Part shown: positions 28,480 through 36,731 of the stretch, one piece after another | How positions within the stretch are numbered: the stretch's first letter is position 1 | Layout of the letters: each line of letters begins with the position of its first letter | Assembly (NCBI RefSeq): GCF_005503535.1 | Contig: NZ_SCNN01000007.1 | Span: forward strand, 62,001-126,000 | Reading direction: 5' to 3' | Source of the DNA: Mesorhizobium comanense | Lineage (GTDB): Bacteria > Pseudomonadota > Alphaproteobacteria > Rhizobiales > Rhizobiaceae | Length of the DNA: 64,000 nt | Made by a program: the position numbers and the translations under genes | Notes under the pieces: generated by a model | Databases searched by the model: none | Seen by the model: the letters and a program-made list of their open reading frames with translations, nothing else | Told to the model about the DNA's origin: nothing

Positions 28480-29250
28480 ATGCCCGACACCAACGACGCC
28501 ATCCCGCCAAACCTCGCCAGCCTTCATGCCGGCGAAGAATTCCTGCGCAGCAAGGCGATCGGCCTCGTCGCCGGCGACGAGCGCCTGCGGCTACACCTGG
28601 CCATCACCGAAGCGGCCATGGATCTCGCAGATGTCCTACGCCAGTTCGACACCGCCGACGAGGACCTCAAGGTCGTCCAACTCCTCGGCATGCGCACCTT
28701 CAACGCCTTCGGCGCGAGCGTGAAGCTTGCTCTATCGGGCTACGGCCAAAACAGCGCGCTCATCCTGCGTGACGTGGTGGAGACGGTCTTTCTGATCGAC
28801 TATTTCGCCGGCGACCGGACCCTGATCGAGCGCTGGCGCTTCGCCGACAAGAAGGCGCGCCTAAGGGACTTCGGACCGGTGAAGGTTCGCGAGGCCCTCG
28901 ACGCCCGCCACGGCTTCACCGACAAGAAGCGCTTCGCGATGTACGAAATGTTCTCCGAACTCGCCGGGCATCCCACGATGAAGTCCGCCTTCATGATGCG
29001 CCCGCAGCGCGACGGCGACGCGGTCATCGGCCCGTTCATGGAGGCGACGACCCTGGAGGCCGTCGTCTCCGAATTGGGCCGCCTCGCGATCCAGGTTGGC
29101 GAACAGCTCAACCTCTTCTTTCCGGCCGACTGGCCGCAGGGCCTTCCGAGCCGGCTCGCCTTCGCCAAGCTCAAGCAGCGCTGGATCGCAACCTTCTACC
29201 CGAGCCCCAGCCCCGCAGCACCGAAGTCTGACGAGCCCGGCGGCGCGTGA
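28480..29250 (+). CDS. Hypothetical helical protein
   Basis: The 256 residues are mainly helical, with FGASVKLALSGYGQNSALIL and VVETVFLIDYFAGDRTLIER near residues 77-115, a pattern reminiscent of DUF5677-like proteins that pair with defence genes; this is a weak resemblance. No signal peptide, membrane helix or catalytic motif was recognised. It follows the HEPN-like gene in the same orientation and converges on the multi-ubiquitin operon 16 bases away. The C-terminus is Pro/Ser-rich. Confidence 0.6.
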   Translation: MPDTNDAIPPNLASLHAGEEFLRSKAIGLVAGDERLRLHLAITEAAMDLADVLRQFDTADEDLKVVQLLGMRTFNAFGASVKLALSGYGQNSALILRDVVETVFLIDYFAGDRTLIERWRFADKKARLRDFGPVKVREALDARHGFTDKKRFAMYEMFSELAGHPTMKSAFMMRPQRDGDAVIGPFMEATTLEAVVSELGRLAIQVGEQLNLFFPADWPQGLPSRLAFAKLKQRWIATFYPSPSPAAPKSDEPGGA

Positions 29251-29266
29251 CCGCCGGGCTTGTCGT

Positions 29267-29707
29267 CTACGATCCGCCGGATATCCGGGCCCAGACACGG
29301 CGCCAGAAGCCCGGTTCCTCCCTGGGCGGAGCAGGCTGTTCCGAAGGTTCGACCTTCGGCGACTCCCCGTAGAAGCGGGCTTTGGCGGTGCGGTCCCGAC
29401 GACGCTCGGCTTCGACCTGCTCGGCGCTCCAAGGGCCGGCTTCGACCACCTTGCCGCGGTCGATCACATAATGCGATCGGCACTTCAGCGTCCAATTGCC
29501 GATCGATGGGCGTAGCGAAATGGTCTCGCCGTCGAAGGTCATCTTCCAGTCCGTCGGCGTGAAGGGCGCCACCACCTCCTCGCCGCAACCGCAGCAGCAG
29601 CTGTGGGCCGATGTCGCATATTCCATCGAGACATAGAGAATGCCTGGCTCAAGGCGCTCGGGGATGTGCTCGACGAAACGATGCTCGAGTCGCTTGTGCC
29701 GTATCAC
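29267..29707 (-). CDS. DUF6527-like cysteine-rich protein of the multi-ubiquitin operon
   Basis: This 146-residue protein starts at GTG 29707, overlapping the stop of the E1-like gene (GTGA). A cysteine cluster CCCGCG (Cys37, 38, 39, 41) and a later CRSHYVI (Cys76) look like metal ligands or a transfer cysteine. They are followed by a charged, Pro-rich tail ending in FWRRVWARISGG. I recall this small family as a constant neighbour of multi-ubiquitin and ThiF genes. Here it is the last gene of the operon; since no E2-like or JAB protease is seen, it may supply the missing transfer or removal step. That role is inference. Confidence 0.72.
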   Translation of the reverse strand: MIRHKRLEHRFVEHIPERLEPGILYVSMEYATSAHSCCCGCGEEVVAPFTPTDWKMTFDGETISLRPSIGNWTLKCRSHYVIDRGKVVEAGPWSAEQVEAERRRDRTAKARFYGESPKVEPSEQPAPPREEPGFWRRVWARISGGS

Positions 29708-30876
29708 CCGAAGTCTCCGTTGATCAGCATGTTGCCGTCGGTCGTGTAGGTGCAGTGATGCTCGCCCTCGAGATCACGGTAGAAGCCGCGGATCTTCTTC
29801 CACTTGACGACCGCGAGGACCGCATTCAGGGCGTTGAGGTCCGCGACCTGGATGTTGGAAGCGTAGATGTCCTTGGCGCCGCCGCCGACGAAGGAGATGC
29901 GCTGGCGCGCATGATCCCGCTTCTCCGGCGTGCTGGCGGTCACCCGCAGGATACCGCCGAGCGACCCCTCGTCGAGCTCGAGGCCCATGCCGACATCGAC
30001 GAACGCGGCGCTGATCGCCTCGAGCTTCTCGACGATCAACCGCTTCGCTTCGCCGGCGTCGAGCGACAGGAACGCGAAGGTGACGCCGTCGAGAAGGTGC
30101 AGGTTGTCGGCTCCGAGCTCGACATCGTGCGCCACGATGTTGCGGTGCATCCGGCTGTAGATGCGCTTCAGATAGTCGACCTTCTTCGGCGCCTCGCGCA
30201 GCTCCTCCAGGGTCGGCGCGCCCGGTGCCCGAAAGGCGTTGTGGGTCAGGAACTCGTCGCTGTCGAAGAGCCGAATCTCGCGGACCGGCGTCTTGGCGAC
30301 GAAGTCCAGGATGTAACCACCGGTGCCGCCGCCGCCGATGATGGCGACCCGCTCGTTAACGAGCCGCTCGGTCAGGATGCCGATACCGACACGGTCGGAG
30401 GCGGTCTCGACATAGTTGAAGACGCTGTCCTCCTCCTCTTCCGGCTCGCGGAAGGTGCGGGGGGTCATGCCGGGCTTCAGCACCGCGGCCGGGCCCGCGA
30501 TGATGTTCGCGTAGCTCGTCATCTTGTGGTGGTAGTCCGTGTAGCCGCCATCCGGCTTGCTCGAGAAGCTGTGCGTGGCTTTCAGACCGTGGCCGAGGTC
30601 GAAGGCCCCGGCCTGATGCGAGATTCCCTGGATAGGCGTCCCATCGGCGCGGCACGGAAAGTCGCCGTCCCAATGGACAACATGGGTGTCGGGCCTGCGC
30701 GTAGCATCGCCGGCCAGCGTGAGGCTCGAGATGAGGGTGCCGATGCGCACCTCGCGACGCGCATCGACATAGGGCACCTCCCGCATGACGAGATGCCCGC
30801 CCTGCCGCAGGACGAAGTAGCCTTCGTCCCGCAGCCGCTTGAGGTCGGGATTACGACTGAACAGTTCGCGTGACAT
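29704..30876 (-). CDS. E1-like (ThiF/MoeB-fold) adenylyltransferase with N-terminal DUF6791-type domain
   Basis: The ATG at 30876 gives 390 residues. The N-terminal half (to about 165) is unlike other domains and contains HHKMTSYANIIAG. The C-terminal half is an E1 Rossmann fold: VAIIGGGGTGGYILDFVAK (181-187 glycine loop), LFDSDEFLTHNAFR (acidic and Asn/Arg ATP contacts) and a late AFVDVGMGLELDEG. Only two cysteines exist (75 and 375), neither at the usual E1 catalytic loop, so adenylation without a classical thioester in cis is possible. It overlaps the multi-ubiquitin gene by 26 bases and the DUF6527 gene by four. Confidence 0.85.
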   Translation of the reverse strand: MSRELFSRNPDLKRLRDEGYFVLRQGGHLVMREVPYVDARREVRIGTLISSLTLAGDATRRPDTHVVHWDGDFPCRADGTPIQGISHQAGAFDLGHGLKATHSFSSKPDGGYTDYHHKMTSYANIIAGPAAVLKPGMTPRTFREPEEEEDSVFNYVETASDRVGIGILTERLVNERVAIIGGGGTGGYILDFVAKTPVREIRLFDSDEFLTHNAFRAPGAPTLEELREAPKKVDYLKRIYSRMHRNIVAHDVELGADNLHLLDGVTFAFLSLDAGEAKRLIVEKLEAISAAFVDVGMGLELDEGSLGGILRVTASTPEKRDHARQRISFVGGGAKDIYASNIQVADLNALNAVLAVVKWKKIRGFYRDLEGEHHCTYTTDGNMLINGDFG

Positions 30877-31597
30877 TGAACACCGTGCCTTTCTTCTTGA
30901 CGTCCACCGAGCCGCCAGCCCCAAGTTCGCCCGCGTGCGGCGTCGACGCCGCGTGCCGGTAGGTCATCGAGAAGACGACGTTCGGCTCGTGCTGGCCCGG
31001 GAAAGCGAGCTGGACGATCTGCTCGAACGTGACCGTGCGGGCGTTCACCGTGCGCGGCCGCGAATTGACGATGATCTCGAACGTCAGCCGCGCGGTGATG
31101 AACCGCTCGATGCCGGGCTCGGCCAGATCGATCAGCTCGCCATGCTCGATCAGGCGATCTTCGCCGCCGGGGACCTCGAGGAAAACGGCCTCTCCCTCGC
31201 CGGGCTTGGCGAGGCCGTAGAGCACCGCGCCGCTGATGATCGGCTTACCCCAGCGCAGCTCGTCGTCCTTCAGCGTGAACTTGAAGTCGCGATCCGTCAG
31301 GAAGGCGACGAACCGCTCGGCGCCGTGCTCGCGCAAGTCGAAGGGCTCGTTCAGCCGCACGTCCTCGAAGTCGCCCGAGGGCAGAATCGCGAACAGGCTG
31401 TAGCCGTCCCGCGGGTCCAGGGTGCCGGCCTCAAGCAACTGACGGCCGAGCGGCACGGGATCGCTCACCTGACGGGACTGGAAGTTGAGATCGCCCTGCG
31501 CGAGGAGAAAGCGATACCCCCGCGCCGGACGCAGCGCCCGGCCTTCGCGCAGGGCGTCGCCGAGGTCGTCGTAATCAAGCAGTTCTTCGGTGTTCAT
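30851..31597 (-). CDS. Multi-ubiquitin-domain protein (three ubiquitin-like repeats)
   Basis: The 248 residues contain three repeats of about 70 residues (roughly 28-98, 105-169 and 171-245). Each ends in a related strand: PFDLREHGAERFVAF, ELIDLAEPGIERFITA and SVDVKKKGTVFNVTRT. This is the layout of the bacterial multiubiquitin family (PF14452), whose genes travel with E1-like proteins (polyubiquitin-like conjugation operons described by Iyer, Burroughs and Aravind). There is no terminal Gly-Gly: the chain ends RTVQS, so either processing or a non-canonical C-terminal linkage is needed. First gene of a three-gene operon. Confidence 0.82.
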   Translation of the reverse strand: MNTEELLDYDDLGDALREGRALRPARGYRFLLAQGDLNFQSRQVSDPVPLGRQLLEAGTLDPRDGYSLFAILPSGDFEDVRLNEPFDLREHGAERFVAFLTDRDFKFTLKDDELRWGKPIISGAVLYGLAKPGEGEAVFLEVPGGEDRLIEHGELIDLAEPGIERFITARLTFEIIVNSRPRTVNARTVTFEQIVQLAFPGQHEPNVVFSMTYRHAASTPHAGELGAGGSVDVKKKGTVFNVTRTVQS

Positions 31598-31678
31598 GAG
31601 ATTGGGTCCTTAGGTTCTGCCGAGGCGACGCCGCGGCTCTAAGGGTCCAATCGGGGCGGGATCCGCCGACCGGTAAGG

Positions 31679-34600
31679 TCAGGCGAACTTTTTTTGCAGG
31701 GGGCCGTCGGGGGTCTGCCCGCAGATGAAGAAGGCCGGGCAATTCGGGCAGGTGCGCGACGAGACTTCGGCCGGAAACCGCCCAGCGCGGATGTCGCCGA
31801 GAAACTTGGCGAGCTTATCCTTGCGACCCTTCAGCTCCCGATCCGACAAGGCGAGCGCATGCGTCTCGCCGTCGGAGAGATGGACAAGCTCGGCGACGGC
31901 GCCAGGGAAGGCCTGCTGGACCGCCAGCATCAGCGCCGCCGCGCCGACATCCTTGCTCTCGGCCGACCGCCTGTGGCCCGTGCGGATGCGGCGCACGGCG
32001 CGAACGCCGTCGGGCCGCACCAGCACTTCGTCCGGCCGAACGATGATCTCTTCGCCGCCGAAATTGAGGCTGAGTGCGACCGGAACCTCGGCGACCGCGT
32101 CGGCGCGATTGGCCAGGAGGAAGCGCAGCATCGCCAGCGCCAAGTCGCGGAATTCTGCGCGATAGCCATGGTCGGCGAGCCCCTGGCCTGCAAGCGCCGC
32201 GTCGATGCTGTCCTCCAGGTCCCGCTCGGTTATAGGGCTATCCGAGGTGATCACCCCCCCGACCACCACGCGCACTGCCTCGTGTAGGTGCATGAAGGCG
32301 GTCGCGGTCCGACGCCCGCCGACCTGCAAGACATGCGTGTAGAAGAAGCGGCGCGGGCAGGACTCATAAAGGGCGATTTGCGCGGCCCCGAACTGCAGCC
32401 GGCCATCGACGATCAACTCGATGCCCTGGGCTTCCGCCGCCATCGGAAGCGGCCGCGCCGGCACGACCGAACGGCGCGTCAAGTTGGTCCCGAGACGGTC
32501 GAGGAATGGCGATAGCGGTCGATTGTGGCCGTTGCTCTTCTCGGTCGGCGCATAAAGGACCAGGCGGTCGCGGGCGCGCGACTGCGCCACGTAGAATAGG
32601 CACTCTTGTTCCTCGGCCTGGTCCGCGCGGAACGCCTCCAGCGCGCTGCCTTCGGCGCCCGCGATCATGCCGTCGGGCGCCGGACAGGGCGGCGCCGGGG
32701 GCGTGCGCGGGATGGTGTCGCTGTTGAGCCCTGGAATATGGACGCCGCCGAACTCCAGGCCCTTAGCGCCGTGAATCGTCATCAGCCGCACGGCGTCGAG
32801 ATGCTGGGCGGCCGCCGGCAACTGGCGCAGGTCGCGATCGTCGCCGAGACGGACCAGCCTGCGCACCCGATCGAGCACGCGCGTGATCCGCAGTCCGCGG
32901 CCTGCCGGCTGGACCCGCAGGAAGTTGAGGAACTGCCAGATCGCGATGCCGCGTGTGCGATCGGCGAGATCCGCTGACGCGCCAAGGCGCGCGGCGATGC
33001 GGGTGCGATCGAGCAGCAACGTCGCGAGCACTGTCCAGGGCCAGGCCGTTTGGTCGAAGCCCGCGAGCGCGACCCTTAGCTTATCGAGCGCCTGGTGGCC
33101 GGCACCGCTGACGCCGGGGATCGCATCCACCTGCTGGAGCCAGCTGCCCGGGGCGTGGTCGGCCGCCCGCAGATGCTCGAAGACCGCCGCCACGTCCGCA
33201 AAGGACATGGTGAAGTCGGGCCAGCAGGCGATGCGCACTAGGCCCATGGCGCGACGGTCGACAAGGATGGAGAGCAAGGCGAGGAAATCCTTGACCTCGG
33301 CCCGCTCGAACAGGCTGCCCAGAAACAGGATGGGCACCCCGAGCCGCTCAAGGTCCTGCCCGATCATCGACAGCTTCTCATTGCCGGTGCAGAGGACCGC
33401 CTGGTCGCGATAGGCATATCCCTCGCCGCGAAGCGCCTCGATCGCGTCGGCCAGCGCCACTTGCTGCTGCTCGGCGCGCTGCACCGTGCGCAGCTCGGGC
33501 TTCTGGCCATTGCCGTCGCGCTCCGCGTCGAGACCACTGTCCGCGTCGCCCGCGCGCATCGTGATCGCGAAGCCGGAAAAGCTGGCGACGATCTCCGGCA
33601 CTGAGCGATAGTTGCGCTTCAAGCGGCCGCGCTTGCCGCCGGGAAAGTCCCCCTTCCCGAACCGGGTCATGTTGAAGGATGACGCGCCTCGAAACCGATA
33701 GATCGACTGCTTGGCGTCGCCGACCATCCAGAGATTGCGGCCGTCTGGCCGCAGCGCGCTCAGCAAGCGCACGCTGCTGCGGTTCACGTCCTGATACTCA
33801 TCGACCAGGACGTGGTCATATTGCGCCTGCAGCGTTGCGCGGATGGCCGCCTCGGTCTCGAGCAGCTTGACCGGCAGGGCGACAAGATCGCCAAAGTCGA
33901 CGCAATGCGCGTTGCGCTTGAGCTGTTCGTAGGCGGCATAGACGCGGGCCACCTCGCCGGCGCGTTCGGCGGCCTCGCGCGTCACGGCGTCCGCCGCCTT
34001 GGCAAGCATGGCGTCGGCGAGCCCAGTGTAGGTTTCGGCGTCGACCACCTCGTCCTTCGCCCGCGAGACGGCGGCCAGCATGTCGGCGATGATCTGAGTC
34101 GGATCATAGAGATTGCGGTAATGCGCGAGCCTCAGCCGCGGAAACTCCTCCTCGAGGAGCTCGACCGCCTCGGTCCGATCCATCATCCGCGGGTCTTTCG
34201 GCAGCCCGAGCTCGGCATGGAAACGACGGATGATGTCGAGACCGAATGCGTGGAACGTGCCGATCCACATCGCGGCCGCAGCCTCGGGCCGCTTGCGCGC
34301 AATGCGCTCCGCCATCTCGCCCGCGGCCTTGTTCGAGAAGGTGAGCAGCAAGATGCGCCGCGGATCGACACCTTCCTCCAGAAGGCCTTCGACACGCGCG
34401 ATCAGCGTCTGCGTCTTGCCGGTGCCGGGGCCCGCCTCGAGCAGATAGGCTTCGCCGCGATGCGCTGCGGCATCGGCCTGCAGGGGATTGAGTGGCCGCT
34501 CGATATGCATCGCGGCCGCGACAGGCGGCACCGCTGGCAGGAGCAAAGCGTCGAACAGCTGCTGCGCGACGACCTCGAACGGCGCGCCGAGCTTCGCAGC

Positions 34601-35080
34601 GATTGCGGAGGCGGGGAGCCCTTGGTCAAGATGGAGCACGCGCGCGACAGTGCGCGGCAGCAGCAGCTCGCGCGCAAACAGGTCCATCTGGACCTCGCGG
34701 CGCTGCCGGCGTCCATAATCGACAACCCGATCCATCCCGACCGGCGAGGGTTCGGCCGCGCGAGCCGGATCGATCATCGGCGCGGGTTCGCTTTCGGGAT
34801 CGTCGCCGAGCTCGACATGGCCAATCTCGTGCGCCACGAGGAAGGCCTGCTCGAAGCGAGACCCCGCGCTCTCGTGAAGGATCAGATCGTCGGCGGCGAC
34901 GAAGGTCGCGCGGCCGCCGTTGAGGACGGCCGCGCCGACGGCCGTCGGTTCGACATCGATCCCGCGCCGCTTGGCCTCAGCGACCGCAAAGTCATAGGGC
35001 GACCAAGGATCGGCGCCGGATGCGACGAGGCGAGCATGAAGCTCGGCAGCGATTTGCCTGGCGAGCTCCACGCCGTCCAT
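31679..35080 (-). CDS. ImmA/IrrE-type peptidase fused to UvrD/Rep helicase and a RecB/AddB-like nuclease domain
   Basis: This 1133-residue protein has three parts. Residues 1-145 are an ImmA/IrrE metallopeptidase: FLVAHEIGHVELGDD with HEIGH at 84-88, and EVQMDLFARELLLPR as third-ligand region. From about 197 there is a superfamily 1 helicase: LLEAGPGTGKTQTLIARV, LVDEYQDVNRSSVRLL, AKQSIYRFRGA, and LMTIHGAKGLEF. The C-terminus resembles a PD-(D/E)XK nuclease with an iron-sulfur type cysteine set (YESCPRRFFY and CPNCPAFFIC). The usual acidic-x-Lys motif reads VRRIRTG, so nuclease activity is doubtful. It is the last gene of the operon with the sigma-like factor. Confidence 0.9.
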   Translation of the reverse strand: MDGVELARQIAAELHARLVASGADPWSPYDFAVAEAKRRGIDVEPTAVGAAVLNGGRATFVAADDLILHESAGSRFEQAFLVAHEIGHVELGDDPESEPAPMIDPARAAEPSPVGMDRVVDYGRRQRREVQMDLFARELLLPRTVARVLHLDQGLPASAIAAKLGAPFEVVAQQLFDALLLPAVPPVAAAMHIERPLNPLQADAAAHRGEAYLLEAGPGTGKTQTLIARVEGLLEEGVDPRRILLLTFSNKAAGEMAERIARKRPEAAAAMWIGTFHAFGLDIIRRFHAELGLPKDPRMMDRTEAVELLEEEFPRLRLAHYRNLYDPTQIIADMLAAVSRAKDEVVDAETYTGLADAMLAKAADAVTREAAERAGEVARVYAAYEQLKRNAHCVDFGDLVALPVKLLETEAAIRATLQAQYDHVLVDEYQDVNRSSVRLLSALRPDGRNLWMVGDAKQSIYRFRGASSFNMTRFGKGDFPGGKRGRLKRNYRSVPEIVASFSGFAITMRAGDADSGLDAERDGNGQKPELRTVQRAEQQQVALADAIEALRGEGYAYRDQAVLCTGNEKLSMIGQDLERLGVPILFLGSLFERAEVKDFLALLSILVDRRAMGLVRIACWPDFTMSFADVAAVFEHLRAADHAPGSWLQQVDAIPGVSGAGHQALDKLRVALAGFDQTAWPWTVLATLLLDRTRIAARLGASADLADRTRGIAIWQFLNFLRVQPAGRGLRITRVLDRVRRLVRLGDDRDLRQLPAAAQHLDAVRLMTIHGAKGLEFGGVHIPGLNSDTIPRTPPAPPCPAPDGMIAGAEGSALEAFRADQAEEQECLFYVAQSRARDRLVLYAPTEKSNGHNRPLSPFLDRLGTNLTRRSVVPARPLPMAAEAQGIELIVDGRLQFGAAQIALYESCPRRFFYTHVLQVGGRRTATAFMHLHEAVRVVVGGVITSDSPITERDLEDSIDAALAGQGLADHGYRAEFRDLALAMLRFLLANRADAVAEVPVALSLNFGGEEIIVRPDEVLVRPDGVRAVRRIRTGHRRSAESKDVGAAALMLAVQQAFPGAVAELVHLSDGETHALALSDRELKGRKDKLAKFLGDIRAGRFPAEVSSRTCPNCPAFFICGQTPDGPLQKKFA

Positions 35081-35081
35081 C

Positions 35082-35660
35082 TCAGTCGGTCTCCGCCAAC
35101 AGCTGAGCGCGCTTCTCGGCCGGGACGCCGGCGTCGATCAGCACTTGCTCCAAGCTGACCTGCTCGCCGGCCGTCGGCTTACTGTCGGCCTTGTAGCTGC
35201 GCGCCCCGGCCAGCTGACCCGGCCCCCAAGACGCTTCCAACTGCGCCACGGAGCTTCTCGCCGCCTCGGCGAATCGCTGGAGAAACCGCCGTGGGATGCT
35301 CACGAGGGATACCCGCCGTTCGCGCAATGCGGTCACGACCTGTCGAGGCACATCCAGACCTCGGGCCACCGCGCGCCAGTCATCGACCGTCAGCGCCGCA
35401 AAAGGGTCGGCGGCCGCCGCCGGCGAAGCCGCGGCGTGTTGCGACCATGCCGTGTCGATCAAGGCCTGGTCGACACCGGAAAGTGGTGCCGCATCGTCAC
35501 GGGCTTCGCGACTGAGTTCGCGCGAGAGGTCAATCAGCTCCCCGGCATATTCCGGGTAGAGCAGCAGATAGCGCTGCAAGGTCGGCCGACCAGGCTCGCT
35601 CTCGACCGCAAACGCGTCGAGCACAGCTTCGCGGGAGGGACGTGCGCCAGCGGGACTCAC
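35082..35660 (-). CDS. Hypothetical protein between sigma-like factor and peptidase-helicase
   Basis: The 192-residue soluble chain is rich in Ala, Arg and Glu, with helical segments LLLYPEYAGELIDLSRELSR and DWRAVARGLDVPRQVVTALR (possibly a small helix-turn-helix) and a C-terminal SLEQVLIDAGVPAEKRAQLL. It overlaps the upstream sigma-like gene by four bases and ends one base before the helicase start, so the three are tightly coupled. Because ImmA/IrrE peptidases typically cleave a repressor-like partner, this protein or the sigma factor is a plausible substrate; that is inference. Confidence 0.6.
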   Translation of the reverse strand: MSPAGARPSREAVLDAFAVESEPGRPTLQRYLLLYPEYAGELIDLSRELSREARDDAAPLSGVDQALIDTAWSQHAAASPAAAADPFAALTVDDWRAVARGLDVPRQVVTALRERRVSLVSIPRRFLQRFAEAARSSVAQLEASWGPGQLAGARSYKADSKPTAGEQVSLEQVLIDAGVPAEKRAQLLAETD

Positions 35661-36487
35661 CGCTCATCTCCGTCGGCCATGGCTGTCCGTAGCGCGGCGA
35701 AGGCCTTGTCGCGATAGGTTCGAACAGTCTTTTCGGAGCGACCCAGGGCTTTCGCGATGGTCATGACGTCCGGCTCCTTGGAGTCGATGGGAAAGCCTTG
35801 CCTCAGCATGTGAATGATCCTGCTTTGTTCTGTCGGTAGAGCCTCAATCGCCGCATCCAGGCGCAACCGGTAAGCCGGATCGTCGAAATCCGACGCCGCG
35901 AACGGGTCGTAGACCCCCGCGGCCGCCTCGACCTCCGGCGACAGCTCGCCGCTCTCCTCGTCAAATTCGAGGGGCTGGGAACGGTTCTCGTCGCGCCAAG
36001 CCTGCTCCTGCGCGTCGCGCCGCAGACTTGCCAGCGCGCCGTCGAAGCGCACCTCGAAATAGTCGACCTTGTCGACATAGCCGGCGCGATCCGCCGAAAG
36101 CAGCTCGACGAACCGGCCGAACACCTTGTCGCGAATGACCCCGCGCGTCATCGACTCCGTCTCACGGTCGAAGCTTTCCGCTCTGGGCAGACTACGCAGC
36201 ACCCGTTCGGTCAGTATCCGATAGAGGCGCTCGAACCCCGCCTCATTATTGTCATGGCGGCTCGCGCGGAGGAAATAGACGAGACATTCGCTGGGGATAT
36301 GGCCTGGGTCGGCGCGCTTCGTGATCGCGGCCCTGGCGATCAACGCGTCACGCGGCAGGACCGCCAGTTCGGCGATGAGCGCTTCTATCTTCGGGTCGCG
36401 CGCATAGAGCTCTCCGGTGAGGCGCCGTTTTCGCAGCGGCGTCACCGCCGCCTCGTCCGCACGGTGCGCGTCAGCCTCCAGCTTCAT
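35657..36487 (-). CDS. Sigma-70-like factor (region 4 helix-turn-helix)
   Basis: In this 276-residue protein the last 75 residues match sigma region 4: RLDAAIEALPTEQSRIIHML, then DVMTIAKALGRSEKTVRTYR and AFAALRTAM. The first part (about 20-150) is charged and helical and may stand for a divergent region 2. The family is ECF-like but longer than usual. It is the first well-supported gene of the operon ending in the peptidase-helicase, which suggests self-transcription of the module. It may be coupled to a small upstream frame through ATGA at 36484-36487. Confidence 0.75.
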   Translation of the reverse strand: MKLEADAHRADEAAVTPLRKRRLTGELYARDPKIEALIAELAVLPRDALIARAAITKRADPGHIPSECLVYFLRASRHDNNEAGFERLYRILTERVLRSLPRAESFDRETESMTRGVIRDKVFGRFVELLSADRAGYVDKVDYFEVRFDGALASLRRDAQEQAWRDENRSQPLEFDEESGELSPEVEAAAGVYDPFAASDFDDPAYRLRLDAAIEALPTEQSRIIHMLRQGFPIDSKEPDVMTIAKALGRSEKTVRTYRDKAFAALRTAMADGDER

Positions 36488-36669
36488 GCCGGCACCCTCC
36501 CCGAGCCTCGCCCGATCGTTCCCATAAGAAGATCGACCTTCGTTTCGTTGTCGGTCAGTATCACCTTCAGTTTCCCCCGCAGTCGACGCTCTGGAAGTCT
36601 CGCGACGACCAATATTTCTTCACACCCGATAGCCGTAACGCAGGACTTTCCGCCAAGAACGACTCGCAA
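36484..36669 (-). CDS. Possible small protein upstream of the sigma-like gene
   Basis: A 61-codon frame starting at TTG overlaps the sigma-like start by ATGA. The product has no motif (middle segment ILVVARLPERRLRGKLKVIL). No strong ribosome site precedes the TTG, and the frame opens only about 30 bases further upstream after TAA. The four-base overlap is the main argument that it is translated; otherwise it would be leader RNA. Confidence 0.28.
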   Translation of the reverse strand: MRVVLGGKSCVTAIGCEEILVVARLPERRLRGKLKVILTDNETKVDLLMGTIGRGSGRVPA

Positions 36670-36731
36670 TGCTAGCTGTTCTGAATAAATTCGCCGCCCA
36701 GCTTACTGAGATCGCGCCGACAATCCCTATT

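Noticed and set aside
33812..35158. 449-codon plus-strand frame opposite the peptidase-helicase
   Set aside because: Antisense shadow; the minus strand encodes recognised peptidase and helicase motifs over the same bases.
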